Below, piece by piece: positions 35,728 through 47,308 of a DNA stretch of 64,000 bases. The DNA comes from Hofstenia miamia. Taxonomy: Eukaryota; Xenacoelomorpha; Acoela. Every line of letters starts with the position of its first letter. Within the stretch, counting starts at the first letter, position 1. The notes beneath the pieces were generated by a model. The model ran no database searches. It saw only the letters and a program-made list of their open reading frames with translations, and was not told the DNA's origin. The DNA lies in assembly GCA_004352715.1 (NCBI GenBank), contig SCFE01000114.1:944970-1008969 (forward strand), written 5' to 3'. The position numbers and the translations under genes are program-made.

Positions 35728-36605
35728 TTTCTATTAAACAGCGTTTGTGCACACATGTTTTGTTTGATCGGATTTCAACAGTTCATATACATAATCGAAA
35801 ATTCTTGTGTAAAGATTAATAAGTATCGATTGAAAAAATGAACTTCTTGCGATCACAATTTTAATCAAACATGTCCTCTCAGGCATGGCTTTGGAAAAAG
35901 TACTGCTATGGTGCCATCAGTCACACCGAATATTCTTTCTGTTTTCATGCAATGTAAAAGTATTATCAATAAGTCCATTTTCCCTGAGAACAGGTAGAAA
36001 TTTGGGATGCTGAAAATTTATTTAGCTATAAACTTTGTTTTCAAGGAATGTTTGTTGTGAATTAATATATTAAAAAGGTATGATGTAAGATTGCTGTTAA
36101 CCTTAAACAGCCTAGCGTCCTTTTTAAAGGACAAACCGTTTTTTCACATTTACAAAAAATTTTCTCCAATCGAACTCGAATTACATCAGATATTCCTTGT
36201 GTGATATTTTATATAGTGAAGATTTCCCATTTAAACATTCTCAATATTTGCAATAATTGAATTATTTCATTAGCTTAACCATATATCTATTTTTAGGTAA
36301 CAAAACAATTTGTCCACATTTTTTAACATTTTTCTCCAAGCCTGTTAAGAAATATTGAAAGCCTTTTGCATGGACTCATCTATGAAATTGGGTTCACTAA
36401 TGCAATGGTGAAGATTAATGCTAAAAATTTTTCTGGAGCCTGAAGTACCTGCAAATAAGCAGGACCTGCAGTGTGGACGGGACAGCGCCAGGTCTAGATC
36501 TTGTGGTGTTTTCAGATGTCAAATAGCTTTATTAGTTCTCGAGTTGTAAGAGTTTAAAAATAATTTAGGGAAATCATCACAATAGCAATATGGCTAAGTA
36601 TCGAA
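35728..36605. other. Spacer without a recognisable gene
   Basis: No frame with protein-like features is visible. Confidence 0.5.
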
Positions 36606-36611
36606 TTTATT
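36606..36611 (-). terminator. Candidate polyadenylation signal AATAAA
   Basis: Lies on the minus strand about 85 bases past the stop of the two-exon gene at 36696-37276, a sensible 3'-UTR distance. Confidence 0.45.
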
Positions 36612-36695
36612 ATTTTACTTACAAAACATCACTATTCAAACAAGCAATGGATTTAAAAAACAAGAAACATATAACAAACAAAATTAGTGCTAAGT

Positions 36696-37276
36696 CTATT
36701 CATAAGCAAATCTTTCTGAGCATAGCTTGGAAAACTTTTGAAAATTGTCTTTTTTCTTCTGATGGTGTGACCTTTTATGCTTTACTATAACTCTAGGACC
36801 TTTTTGCATAACACTTATGTTTGTTGGAGAGATTGCTTCTGCTTGATTGAGAACATAGTCGTCAATTTCATCATCATCTGAATCAAATTGCTGATTAAAG
36901 TCTGATCTATTAGTTGTTCTTTTCAAATTAAAATATATGTCTAGTTTAACTGGTTTTTGTCGTTTAGGAGATTTGAAATAATTCGTGAGATCACAGAAGC
37001 TTTCGTTCTCCCATTCATTATTAAGTAAACTAAAGTCTGATAAGTGTGAAATAATCGAACAAGCATCGTTGTCAAATGTTATTGCGTCATCTCCACTATC
37101 ATCAAGAGAATCCTAAAGAATAATCCTTTATTGCAATTCCTACTAAAATATGCAAGAGATTTAGAAAGAATTTTGATGATAGATAATTTAAATACATCAT
37201 TTTCTACCTGTTTGATTAATTTATAGTGAAATGAACATTTTCCGTCCAGTACGAAGTCGGTGGGCATATCTGACAT
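36696..37276 (-). CDS. Two-exon gene, 161-residue acidic/basic protein of unknown function
   Basis: Exon 1 (37208-37276) starts at ATG and encodes 23 residues ending K-L-I-K-Q before a CAG|GTAGAA donor. A 95-bp intron (37113-37207) ends in TTCTTTAG. Exon 2 (36696-37112, 417 bp) is open throughout and ends in TAG. The exons join in phase 0 to give 161 residues. Residues 24-60 are acidic; 64-75 (D-L-T-N-Y-F-K-S-P-K-R-Q) contain an S-P-K-R site; 100-109 is an acidic run (D-S-D-D-D-E-I-D-D-Y); 134-144 is strongly basic (K-H-K-R-S-H-H-Q-K-K-K) and could be a nuclear localisation signal. There is no signal peptide or membrane segment. The layout suggests a disordered nuclear protein, but I recognise no family. 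A candidate poly(A) signal follows at a normal distance. Confidence 0.65.
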
Positions 37277-37849
37277 AATTTTCAGTGTAGAAAAATAATC
37301 TACAATATACCGCTATGTTAGGCCCCTGCTACTTGACTTTTTAGCATCGAGTCTAGTTGAAATAGTACACTAATTCGCGAGAGTTCGACTTAGTTTTTCT
37401 ATTAGGCTAAGCTATATATAACTGCAATATCCTATATAAATATACAACAGAAATGCATGCTTAAATAATTAGAGAAACCAAGCCTAGTGGCTTACAAATT
37501 GAGATAAATTTCAAATTATTTCATTGAATATTATCACCAAGGAGTTAATGCTAATTTTTTTTACATTTTTCACACTAACTTATTGTTAAGCGCTACCTAT
37601 CTGAAGTGGGTATGGATAAGGATATAGGCCTTGGCTAAGATACTTACTCTTACAATATATTAAGTGTTGTCCTTTTGTACTTTATTCATTCCTTTATTCA
37701 TTGTTTTTAAATTTAACACAGTTGCAGCTTAATCAATATTACTTAGATATATAACTATAATGTATGTAGGTATAGCTTCTTTTAATTGAAGATTGTCTAT
37801 TGGTCGGGTAAGGCCACCGAATTTTTATATAGATATGAGTTGCCCATTT
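37277..37849. other. Upstream region of the two-exon gene
   Basis: No recognisable core promoter element or gene. AT-rich. Confidence 0.4.
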
Positions 37850-38093
37850 CCAACTAGAAATGGAAGTAAGGCAGATGTTTTTAACTGCCCTGCCCACGCC
37901 CCCACAGACTTTATGCCCTACCCCATTTCCAAAAGTTGACATCTGTTCTATATTAATCAATGTTTGGTGTTTTACCGCCTCAAAATGCCCACTAAAAAAT
38001 TCTGATCCAAAACTACCTGCGATATTAGATTGTCCTATATTTGTTAACGTCAATTTTCATTGACTACACCACACCACCACTGTAAAATATTTT
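37850..38093 (+). repeat. Dispersed repeat, copy B
   Basis: Partner of 33008-33235. A CTGCCC-rich 5' part is followed by a conserved 3' end (GACTACACCACACCACCACTG). A further CCTGCCCCACCC-rich patch near 38500-38560 may be a third, shorter relative. Confidence 0.6.
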
Positions 38094-39448
38094 GAATCCT
38101 TACTGCCTAGCAGAAAGAGAATCTGATAACAAACGTGTTGCTAATAATTATTAAGAACATTAAAAAATAATTTTAGCTTTTTACAAAGCAAAGATTTTAT
38201 GAGATACAAGAGTAATTGGACTACCAACGTAATTAAAAAACAAATCAGATCAAAACGACCTTGTTGGTATCATTGAATCAAATCAAATTTCAGCATGAGC
38301 TAAAAATGCAAGCTAATTAGTTTTTCAAATAAGACCAAATCTCCAAGCAAGTCAAAAAAATTTTAAACAGGGAACTTTAATGTAAAAAAATACTTTATAC
38401 TCTCTAAAATGTGCAGGTTTCTACTTCAATTTTTCTTAACTAAAGAGTGTTTTTGTTTCACTTTTCTCCATAAATACCCACTTTAGAAATATCTTGCCCC
38501 ATTAAAGCCTGCCCCACCCAGCCCGCCAACCTCAGATTCTGTTTCCGACGCTACCTACGCTACACACCACAATTATTTTAAACTATTATCTGAATTAATA
38601 TAATAATTTTAGTGAACATATCTCTTAGTTGATTTGGAAGAAAACAAAAAGTTGCTGATTGTGCAAGTTTAAAATAATCCGTCTCAATTAGGCACAATAT
38701 AAGTAATGGCGTGGGTGATAAAATGGAACTCTTCAATAAAATTATCAGACTGCATTACTACAATTATTTTCTTGGGAATGGGGCCAAATCACTCAAGCAT
38801 GTACACTACATAAATATACTTCTTAGTTACGCCCCTCATGAAACGAAATCCTTACAAAACATATAGTTCAAATTTAATAAGTAAATCTGTATTTACCTCC
38901 AGAGAAGCGACTATGAAATCTTCTGATATGCTATTCATCACTCTATAATTTGAGTTGGTGTCTGAACGTATACACAGTTCAACGAATATAGTTAAATAAA
39001 ATGCAAAACTTGCAACATTTATCATGTGATTCTTGTTGCGCAATCAAGTATAATGCTTAGAAATGTTGCGACACCGTTAATAGAGTTGTTTCATTGCACA
39101 TATTTTGGAATTAATATTAGAATTTAAAATTCAAATAAATCTTGCTGTTTGCTTTCCTATCTTTGCATTATTTATTACAGTAGGCGTCATATTACTTGGG
39201 ACACTCCACGTTTAACCTAATTCTTAATTTTTTGGTGTTTTTCTCAAGTATTTAATTTAATTTAGTATGTAAATATAATCTCAGATGAGATGTGTAGTAA
39301 ACAATAGTACTTAGGTTATATAAAAATTTTCTATAGACAATATCAAATTACTTGGGACAAACCTGTTGCACCTAAAAAACACATAAAAAACCGGCTTTTT
39401 GAATATTAATAAATTTGTAGACCTGTATAATTAAGGTAATAAATCTAT
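38094..39448. other. Stretch without a recognisable gene
   Basis: Contains the possible short repeat relative near 38500-38560. Nothing else is seen. Confidence 0.5.
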
Positions 39449-40828
39449 TTAGTAAAAAATAATGAATACAATCACTGATTTCAACCAAATTTGAATAATA
39501 GGAGTTGCAATGAAATGGTATGACGTTTGCTTTGGCAGGCATTTAAATTTGATACCATCTAGAAGAGCTTGAGCCAAAGACTTCGCATCTCCAACAAGTA
39601 ATTTGTTAAGCTTGCGTTGTAATCGCGAAAAAATCGGAATGATTAAATGAAGTGTAGGATTTTGTTGGACGCTCATCAGATTTGTAGCATCAAGAAAAGG
39701 CGTCAGGCAAGTAATGATCGCATTAATAATAGGAAGTTCAATAGCAGATTCCAGACATTCGTTCGAATTAACCAAAGAGAGCTAAATTTCGTTGTAATGG
39801 GTGACAAATGAATTCAACATGATCAAGGTAGAGTTCCACCTTGTGGCAACATCCTGCTTCAGAGAAGTATTGAGATTCTTGTTCTGTCCAGCTTTCTTGA
39901 AATATTTTACAATTCGCTTGACTAGAGAAATTTTATGTTGGATTGGAGGCGGACTATTATGAAGACCATATTGGACAGCTAATTGCAAGTCATGACAGGC
40001 ACAAGAAATTCTATCAAAAACACGGGAAACTCCAGAAACAAGCTTAGCATCATTGTCGGTTGTCATGACGTATCGAAAACGAATATGATTCCATTTTCTG
40101 CAAAATGTCCTTTTCGATGTTGTACCCATGATGTGTACTTCGTTGTATTGGCCAACACACAATGTACCAGTATGCATTACAAAATTAGCATCAACAAATG
40201 AATAATTTATACCTGTATAACTGTGCTGGTTATGTGGATCCGTCCAGTGGTCGCATGTGAAAGCAACAGGGCATAAAAATTCCAACGTAGTATGGATTTT
40301 TTCCATAAACAACTGCAAAATTTGTTCCTTTTTTCTTCATAAATTTCGGGCAATAATCGTCGCGAGAGATTAGAAGAATGCAAAAACAAATCGGCAACAC
40401 TGACACTGCCATACTTTGCTCCAAGATTAACTAAACATTGCGCCAGTTCTTGGAATCCTTCACCATTAGCTATGCTTAAGGAGCGATAGTCTTTTGCGCA
40501 CATTCGAACAAGAGCTTTCTTTTGCTGCTGGATTAATAGGTGTTTTCTTATGAAAAGAAATTGTTGTTTGTTTTGATGATAACGGTTGACTACCACCATC
40601 CGCCTTCTTACAGAATTTTACATGCTTGAAGAGTCCGTTTGTTCCATCGGCTGGCTTGTAGATGATAACCTTAAAGCAGAGATTGCAGCAAACAAAGCCA
40701 TTAGCATGTGAGCCGTATTCTTTTACAATATCGCAGTACCTTTCCCATACAGTGCTTTTACCGCCAACATGCTTACAAAGGGCATAAAGTTTCATTGAAA
40801 TTTTAGATTGTATATCTTGAGCACTCAT
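39449..40828 (-). pseudogene. hAT-superfamily transposase with BED zinc finger, interrupted
   Basis: Read downwards from the ATG at 40828. The first frame holds a BED-type finger: C-C-N-L-C then H-V-K-F-C, preceded by W-E-R-Y. A second frame (40207-40599) covers the helical N-terminal domain. A third (39782-40318) carries F-T-C-D-H-W-T-D (first catalytic Asp region), S-Y-T-G-I-N-Y-S-F-V, T-T-D-N-D-A-K-L-V (second Asp), C-A-C-H-D-L-Q-L-A-V, and L-K-Q-D-V-A-T-R-W-N-S-T, all signature blocks of hAT transposases. A final frame (39449-39775) is the insertion-domain helical part. The catalytic Glu and C-terminal dimerisation region are not found. Two or three frame breaks make it inactive, though blocks are well kept. 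An AG acceptor lies one base before the ATG. Confidence 0.88.
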
Positions 40829-40894
40829 TCTAAAAGTTATAATTAAAAGACTACCGTGATATTCAACATTAACTAGGATATTGACTGAATAATG
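40827..40894. repeat. 68-bp segment repeated in direct orientation at 42053-42120
   Basis: The 68 bases starting CATTCTAAAAGTTATAATTA are identical in both places. The first copy covers the region just upstream of the hAT start codon, including its apparent splice acceptor. The 1.16 kb between the copies contains LINE sequence, a gap and unassigned DNA. The second copy's flanks also keep a weak match (ACTGAAATATGAA). Confidence 0.95.
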
Positions 40895-41017
40895 GTTCAG
40901 AAATATCATATTTAGATCACATATCAACAACCAGTGAAACTGAAATATGAATTTAAAAAGGTTAGTAACAATTCAAAAATCTCAAATGAATTCTATCCAC
41001 CATCTATCAGAGGGCTA

Positions 41018-41350
41018 AATCTGAAATGATGTGAAGCATTTAAGAGGCTGTGTATTGAAAGGTCTAATGCTGCCAAGACAAATTATCTTTGCCTGAAAAA
41101 CAATTATGAATGCAGTTTAAGGAGTTTCATGGCTGACAAAGAGAAGCAGGCATATGCTGAATGCAGAGATTCTGATTCTAAATGGAAATACATTAAACAC
41201 TTAGCAAAAAATACCATCAAATCCAGTCACATACAATCAATTAGAAATGGTAATCAGATAATAACAAACAAAAAACAAATTGTTGAATTTTTGAATAAGG
41301 ATTTAATAAACATGGGAAATTTTGGTCTTCATAGATATACCACACTGACT
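41018..41350 (+). pseudogene. LINE ORF2 fragment between endonuclease and RT
   Basis: The peptide reads as the Lys-rich connector before the reverse transcriptase: R-S-N-A-A-K-T-N-Y, S-K-W-K-Y-I-K-H-L, then N-G-N-Q-I-I-T-N-K-K-Q-I-V-E-F-L-N, in the order expected for jockey/CR1-like ORF2. It is open for about 75 codons up to the gap at 41351-41691. The codons after the gap end at a TAA near 41726. Confidence 0.65.
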
Positions 41351-41691
41351 NNNNNNNNNNNNNNNNNNNNNNNNNNNNNNNNNNNNNNNNNNNNNNNNNN
41401 NNNNNNNNNNNNNNNNNNNNNNNNNNNNNNNNNNNNNNNNNNNNNNNNNNNNNNNNNNNNNNNNNNNNNNNNNNNNNNNNNNNNNNNNNNNNNNNNNNNN
41501 NNNNNNNNNNNNNNNNNNNNNNNNNNNNNNNNNNNNNNNNNNNNNNNNNNNNNNNNNNNNNNNNNNNNNNNNNNNNNNNNNNNNNNNNNNNNNNNNNNNN
41601 NNNNNNNNNNNNNNNNNNNNNNNNNNNNNNNNNNNNNNNNNNNNNNNNNNNNNNNNNNNNNNNNNNNNNNNNNNNNNNNNNNNNNNNNNNN

Positions 41692-42734
41692 ACTTAATCC
41701 TATGATTAAGGCTGACTTAAAAAACTAAGTTTCTCGTTAGCCGTAAGCATTAGCAAGCTAATGCCCATATTCCACAGCTTTTGTCTAACATTGATGAGCC
41801 CTCTCTGCAATAGCAGGCTCATAAACGCGTTCAACCAGGGCTGCGTGTTGAGCACATGACACAGTATGAGTCTTGTCTGGTTTACTGCTACTAACTGTTT
41901 CAGCCGCTAAAATAGTCTAAAATTATGCCCGCTCCCAACTTTCTTATATAAATGTAACAGCATGAACTGCTTGATGCAAAATAACGCCTAATGATGTTGT
42001 TTGGCGGGTAAATAAATGTTAGTAATGTTGAACTTCTAGCCAATCAGTGGCCATTCTAAAAGTTATAATTAAAAGACTACCGTGATATTCAACATTAACT
42101 AGGATATTGACTGAATAATAACAACGCGCTGTCGCATTAACCCACCGAATCAGTAGCGTACACAGAATAAATTGAATAAATTAAAATGTTGAAAAACGTG
42201 CAGTTTACATTATTCAGTTTTCAAACTTCAACTGAAATATGAACTTATATCTATTTTATATACTTATCTTAGCTCAAGTTGCAATGAGAATATGTTTTAA
42301 GTAGTCATTCACTTTAAAGACTGGGTGGCGCATTGTATTTTGATTAAAGTCGCATTATCTATTAAAAGTGTTTTGTATGGAGCATTTTTCCAAAAGGCCA
42401 ATATGTCAAAAGAGTCAAGTAACATGGTTTGGTTTTTAACTGCTACCTGGTACCAGTCCCGAACTTTTATAATTGGTCCCGCTCCCGCAAAGCTTTAATA
42501 TATGTACCAATAGTAATGTCATAATGTGACATCAACAAAAGTTAAAATAACTCTTAATAATTTCTTTTACGAAGAAAATATTTAATAATCATGAATTCAT
42601 GGAAAACAAAAGTGTGATGTCAAAGAAATTTTTAAAACACTATGATAAGTCAAAGACATACCTCAAGTGCTTTGTGTCATAATTTTTTATTTTTGAGAAG
42701 ATTTTTGCAATGATAATATGTGCAAACTAGAAAA
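41692..42734. other. Non-coding segment after the gap
   Basis: Contains the 18-bp palindrome GCATTAGCAAGCTAATGC (about 41747-41764), the second copy of the 68-bp direct repeat (42053-42120) and a hAT-style CAGTAGCGTA phrase at 42149. No gene. Confidence 0.5.
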
Positions 42735-42930
42735 GCACTCGGAGAGCGCAGACCTCCGCCACGCAGCTTGTGTCTACCGGATCAACACGAAAATTTAATG
42801 GATTTCTCCTTGGGTGGAGATGCACCTCTGATGAAAATTTGAGGTCAATCCATTTATTACTTTTTCCGTAAAGTTGCTAATAGACAAACAAACCAACGTT
42901 ACCAAAAACATAACCTCCTTGGCGGAGGTA
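42735..42930 (+). repeat. RTE/SINE-like repeat ending in a CCTCC...GGAGG hairpin
   Basis: It opens with GCACTCGGAGAGCGCAGACC and CTCCGCC and closes with ACAAACAAACCAAC followed by CCTCCTTGGCGGAGG. I recall this opening, the (ACAA)-rich run and this terminal hairpin from an abundant family of non-LTR-derived repeats in marine invertebrates and fish. The middle is diverged. The assignment is from memory and needs a database search. Confidence 0.5.
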
Positions 42931-43903
42931 CAAATTGAAAATTATCTCAAAATAGGAATAGAATGGTTCTGCAAGACGTAACTTTGAAGAAAATCTACAC
43001 GTTTGGAGTAAAAATAAGGTCGTATTCGTTCTTTCCATGTAATTTTGGAATATAATCATATAAAAATCTTCTTGAAAAAATTCGAGTTGGACAGTGTTAT
43101 TAGTGATAGTGAAACCTTTACCCAAAATGTGTAGTAAGTGTATGGGAGTCTCTTCTCCCATAAATTAACATTGTACAAATGTCAAAACGAAAATCCAAAT
43201 TTCCCCTAAAGAATAACATGTTTTTTAAGAAATAATATTACACTTGCTTCATTGTTATGCTCAGATTTGCACAACCTGGACTGTTCTCAAACCCAATATT
43301 TCGGGCCAGTTTGGCCCGGTCAACGTCTGCCAAGTACGATTTGAGAAAGGTAGACTTCTGCTTGGGCATCAAGTTCCATAGGACTTACTTAGACAATAAT
43401 TCAGGAAGATTGGGAGATACTATAAATTGATTACTTCAGGACACCATGACACTAACGTCTACTATATTCAAAATTAATGCCGACCCGACTCTGGAACAAT
43501 ATCAGGTGTTCAACCCATGAGCTAATCTGGTCTATTAACGACTCTGATTATCCATGTAAAAGGATACTTGTACTTACAAACAGTAGAAAATCAATTAGAG
43601 AGTGCAAATTAGCAAAAAATGATTCATCATTTTGCAAAAAATTTTTTTAACTGGAGTAGCAATAAATTTCTCCAAATGAGTGATGAACTTCAAATTCGAA
43701 ATTTATTGAAAATAATTGAAATTTCAGCAATTTCGTCGTTTCCATTCGAATCCATTTGACAATTTAGTGAGATTTAGAGTAGACCAAGATCTATATTTTT
43801 TATGGAAGAAATGAAAATACCCAACGTTAGAATAAGAGCCGTAGAGAGAAAGACATCAAAATTTAAATTAAAATATATGAAAGAATGCCTAAATATTGCT
43901 ATG
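42931..43903. other. Spacer without a recognisable gene
   Basis: The minus-strand frame 42877-43161 overlaps the repeat above and is not protein-like. A GGGCCAGTTTGGCCCGG palindrome-like phrase lies near 43302. Confidence 0.5.
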
Positions 43904-45056
43904 CAGTAAACTGGGACGAATTGGGTGGAGTGAATGCGATATAGTAGTCCCGGTTCCTATAGAATAGAAGGAAGAGATTAATTTCTTTATATTCATTGGC
44001 ATATGACATCACAAAAGGCGACACATTTTTTATGCAATAAAATTACGCAATTACACGGTATTTTTTACTATCAGGTGAAGCGGTGCAATTTGGGGCGAAT
44101 CAGTTAAATACATGTAACTCATTAAAACAGTATGAAACATACAAAAATGTGAAGCAAAGTTATATCATTGATAAAAAAAATTTATAACAATGTATAGTCC
44201 AGTCAGTACAGTCTGCACATCAATTGCCGATGCAGCAACCCAATTTGCACAGAAGAAGCCCGTATACCGGTGTTTCTAATGTGACAGATTAGTACGGCAG
44301 CCCATCCCATAATCGTCACACGTTTTTCACTGACCTATTACTGGCACTTACAGCTTATATCAGAATTTTTCTTGTTGTTGTTGTCTTTGTATTGGTCATG
44401 CTTTGTTTGTTTCCAATGATGCTTTTTAAGTTGAGGTTCTTGGAGAAAGTTGTTCAACTTGAGATTTTCGGGAGACATCATTGTTCAAGTTTGCCGGTGA
44501 AATACCAATTTCACAGTCTTCATCTGTTAGTCGCATATCACCAACTAAACACACATAACTGATTTTTAAGAACCACAGTTGCATAACTTTTCTGGTTGAT
44601 GATTTTCTTATAATTTCGAATCATTCCGAAATATTTTACATCATTAAGAAATGTGTTAAAACATTGTTCCAATTTCAAGTATATTTAACGGTCATTTAAG
44701 AAAAAATACTCGTTGTTAGCATGAACCTTCTCGACAGGCTATTGTGTATTACTTTAAGGCAAGCTACCTTAGAAAACAGCCATACTTTTATGCAGGCTAT
44801 TATCTGTAATGTTTTTCAAAAAAATGTGAGAAAAAGGCAACGTAAATTTAAATTGATTTTTTATTCAAATTAACAGTGTTTAGGCGGGTAAATCAAGTAA
44901 AATTTACTCTGACCTAAAATTCTATTTATTTCCCACAATATGCAGTGAAAAAAGTAAATGCAACTATGCAACAGCCTTTCAAATACATGTATTGATATTA
45001 ATTATAGCTATCGCATAGTCTGATTCACCCCAAAACCGATTAGCCCCAGTTTACTG
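43904..45056. mobile_element. 1.15-kb terminal-inverted-repeat element (mariner-like MITE or deletion derivative)
   Basis: The left end CAGTAAACTGGGACGAATTG and the reverse complement of the right end, CAGTAAACTGGGGCTAATCG, match at their tips and continue for about 50 bp (GGTG...GTGAAT...TATGCGATA versus GAGTGAATGCGATATAG). TA follows the right end, as expected for Tc1/mariner target sites; the left TA is altered. No transposase frame survives inside. An internal GGGGCGAATCAGTTAAATAC near 44090 repeats part of the terminus. Confidence 0.75.
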
Positions 45057-45227
45057 TATTTACATTTGATTGCATAATTATTTTAATAAAACATTGACCA
45101 AGAACATGATTTCCCTACAAGGGAATTGAGATTCAGTTATGAAACTGGGAATTATTCAATAATGCCTAATAGATTTTATCCAAACTTTTTAAATTGTGGT
45201 AGCTTGAAAGTAAACTAATTTTTCCTA

Positions 45228-45545
45228 TTCGCAGACTCAAAGCAAGTTTCGTCCTTTAAATACCTTGGAATTATTTTTGATTCACATTTAAATTTTGAAA
45301 AGCAACTTAATCATATTATTAAAAAAAAGGCATATCGATTAAAGCAATTAATTTAATTTCTAAAAAACTTCCAAATAAAACAAAAATTCATTTAATGCAT
45401 ACTCTAGTATTGAGTCATTTCAACTATGCCGATATACTCTACACAGATATAAACCAAAAATTCCTTAGAAAATTTTAGTTACAACGAAATCGGGCTATCA
45501 AAGTACCAGTTAATAATCATACCTTAAACCCTATCTTTCACAAAG
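45228..45545 (+). pseudogene. LINE RT C-terminal fragment
   Basis: It opens with S-F-K-Y-L-G-I-I-F-D, the conserved YLG block after the RT palm. After one frame change it continues with T-K-I-H-L-M-H-T-L-V-L-S-H-F-N-Y-A (the Y-x-S-x-x-x-Y-A-type thumb region) and R-N-R-A-I-K. Stops and a frameshift make it a fossil. Confidence 0.75.
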
Positions 45546-46983
45546 AGGGGGGAGGGGTAAATTTACCCCCAAGTGAATTGATATTAATAACATTTTCTAA
45601 AAAAATTTGAAAGGTTGGCTGAACATTTCAACACAGTAAATTTAGTTTTACACATTCTGTGAAAATTTTAGGGTGAAAGCATTTTTTGTCAGGGAATTAT
45701 GACTATATTTAGCAACGGTGATTGAAATATATTTTAATATAGAAATATAAAAATGACTTGACAAAAAATGCTGACATCAACATTAATAATAACATACCTT
45801 AAGTTATTACTAGACCTTATAATTTGTGTTTTGAACAGAAAATTATTAAAAGTTGACCAAAAATTATAACCATTTTGACCTCTTAGCATTTTTCGCAAAA
45901 AACTACTGGCGTCAGCAAAAATTTCTGGCTAAAATTTTTTGGAATTTTTTTAAACTTTTTATCCCATATTACATTTGTGCCAAACTTCATGACAATAGCA
46001 TTCATATATTAAAAATAAATCTGAAGAAGTTCTTATAGAAAAGAAAATAGAATTTCAACATTCATTCATAATAATTATTATAATATACTGGATTGGACCA
46101 ACTCATTAGCTGAACATGAAGTATGTTTTTTACAAAAATTGAAAAAGATTAACACTTTTATAGAATTCAGCACAGTAATAATTCTTAGCACAAAACTTGA
46201 TCATCACCTGAATGCGCATAAGCCCATTTACTCGATCCAACCCAAAAAATTAGAAAGAAATATGATCCATCCCATTTGCAACCCTGATCGGAAAACGTTT
46301 AGCATATAGTTTTTAAAATATTCAATGTTGTGCTACATTTAATACAGAAAACTCAAAATCAAATTTTTTAGGCATCTGTCATTTAACCTTTGTAAGCACT
46401 TGTAAATTTATGTTTTTGAGAGTTTAGCTCAAGTCATATTTGTCCTACAAACATTAGTGAATAGCTTAAATAAACTTTTAAGTGCAATTATACAAGTTTT
46501 AAATTTTCAATTACTAAAATAGAATAAAAAGGTGGTTTTTCGTGAGAATGTATGCAAAGCAAAATATAGTGCAATTCACAAAAATTTTAAAAATAGAAAA
46601 ACAATAAAAGGTCAATATTATAAAGACAAATAAATAAATTCATCGGTTTCTGGTGATTGAAAATAGGTTGATAATTTTTTTAAAAATAAATACATACAAA
46701 TACATAGTTACCCCTGTTTTTTTCTAAAACCATAGGGCACCACTAGACTGCTGGAATCATTGAATAGAATCAAGATATCATTCCAATGACTGCATATTTC
46801 CCTAAGAGTTCAGGAAAATAATTAAGAAATGATTTTGGTCTTTTAGCAAAATTATTTCAACAAATGAGTTAGTCTGTTAACAAAATTACGGTGTTTATAG
46901 AAATGAAATCAAATAGTTGGTTTAAACGGCTTGCTTTGCAAACCCAAAACTACTAGACCTGAAATTAAATAGTATTCAGTTAA
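45546..46983. other. AT-rich stretch without a recognisable gene
   Basis: A G-rich run near 45546-45556 is followed at once by a C-rich run near 45563. Nothing coding is seen. Confidence 0.5.
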
Positions 46984-47173
46984 ACCCCCCCCCCAAATAN
47001 NNNNNNNNNNNNNNNNNNNNNNNNNNNNNNNNNNNNNNNNNNNNNNNNNNNNNNNNNNNNNNNNNNNNNNNNNNNNNNNNNNNNNNNNNNNNNNNNNNNN
47101 NNNNNNNNNNNNNNNNNNNNNNNNNNNNNNNNNNNNNNNNNNNNNNNNNNNNNNNNNNNNCCCCCCCCCCCCC
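46984..47173. repeat. Poly-C minisatellite spanning a gap
   Basis: C(11) followed by AAATA stands left of the gap (47000-47160) and C(13) followed by AAATA right of it. This suggests a tandem array of a C-tract plus AAATA unit that could not be assembled. Confidence 0.7.
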
Positions 47174-47175
47174 AA

Positions 47176-47308
47176 ATATGCATTATTTAATTAAAAGATA
47201 TTATTATGCAATTAAACGTTGATTAGAGGTAATATCATATATCAGCATAAATTACATCTAATCAACGCTTAATTGCATAATAGTATCTTTTAATTAAATA
47301 ATGCATAT
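47176..47308. repeat. 58-bp inverted repeat (long hairpin, 17-nt loop)
   Basis: The left arm 47176-47233 and right arm 47251-47308 are inverse complements with 3 mismatches in 58. The arm begins ATATGCATTATTTAATTAAA. It directly follows the poly-C array. Its form is like a foldback MITE. Confidence 0.95.
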
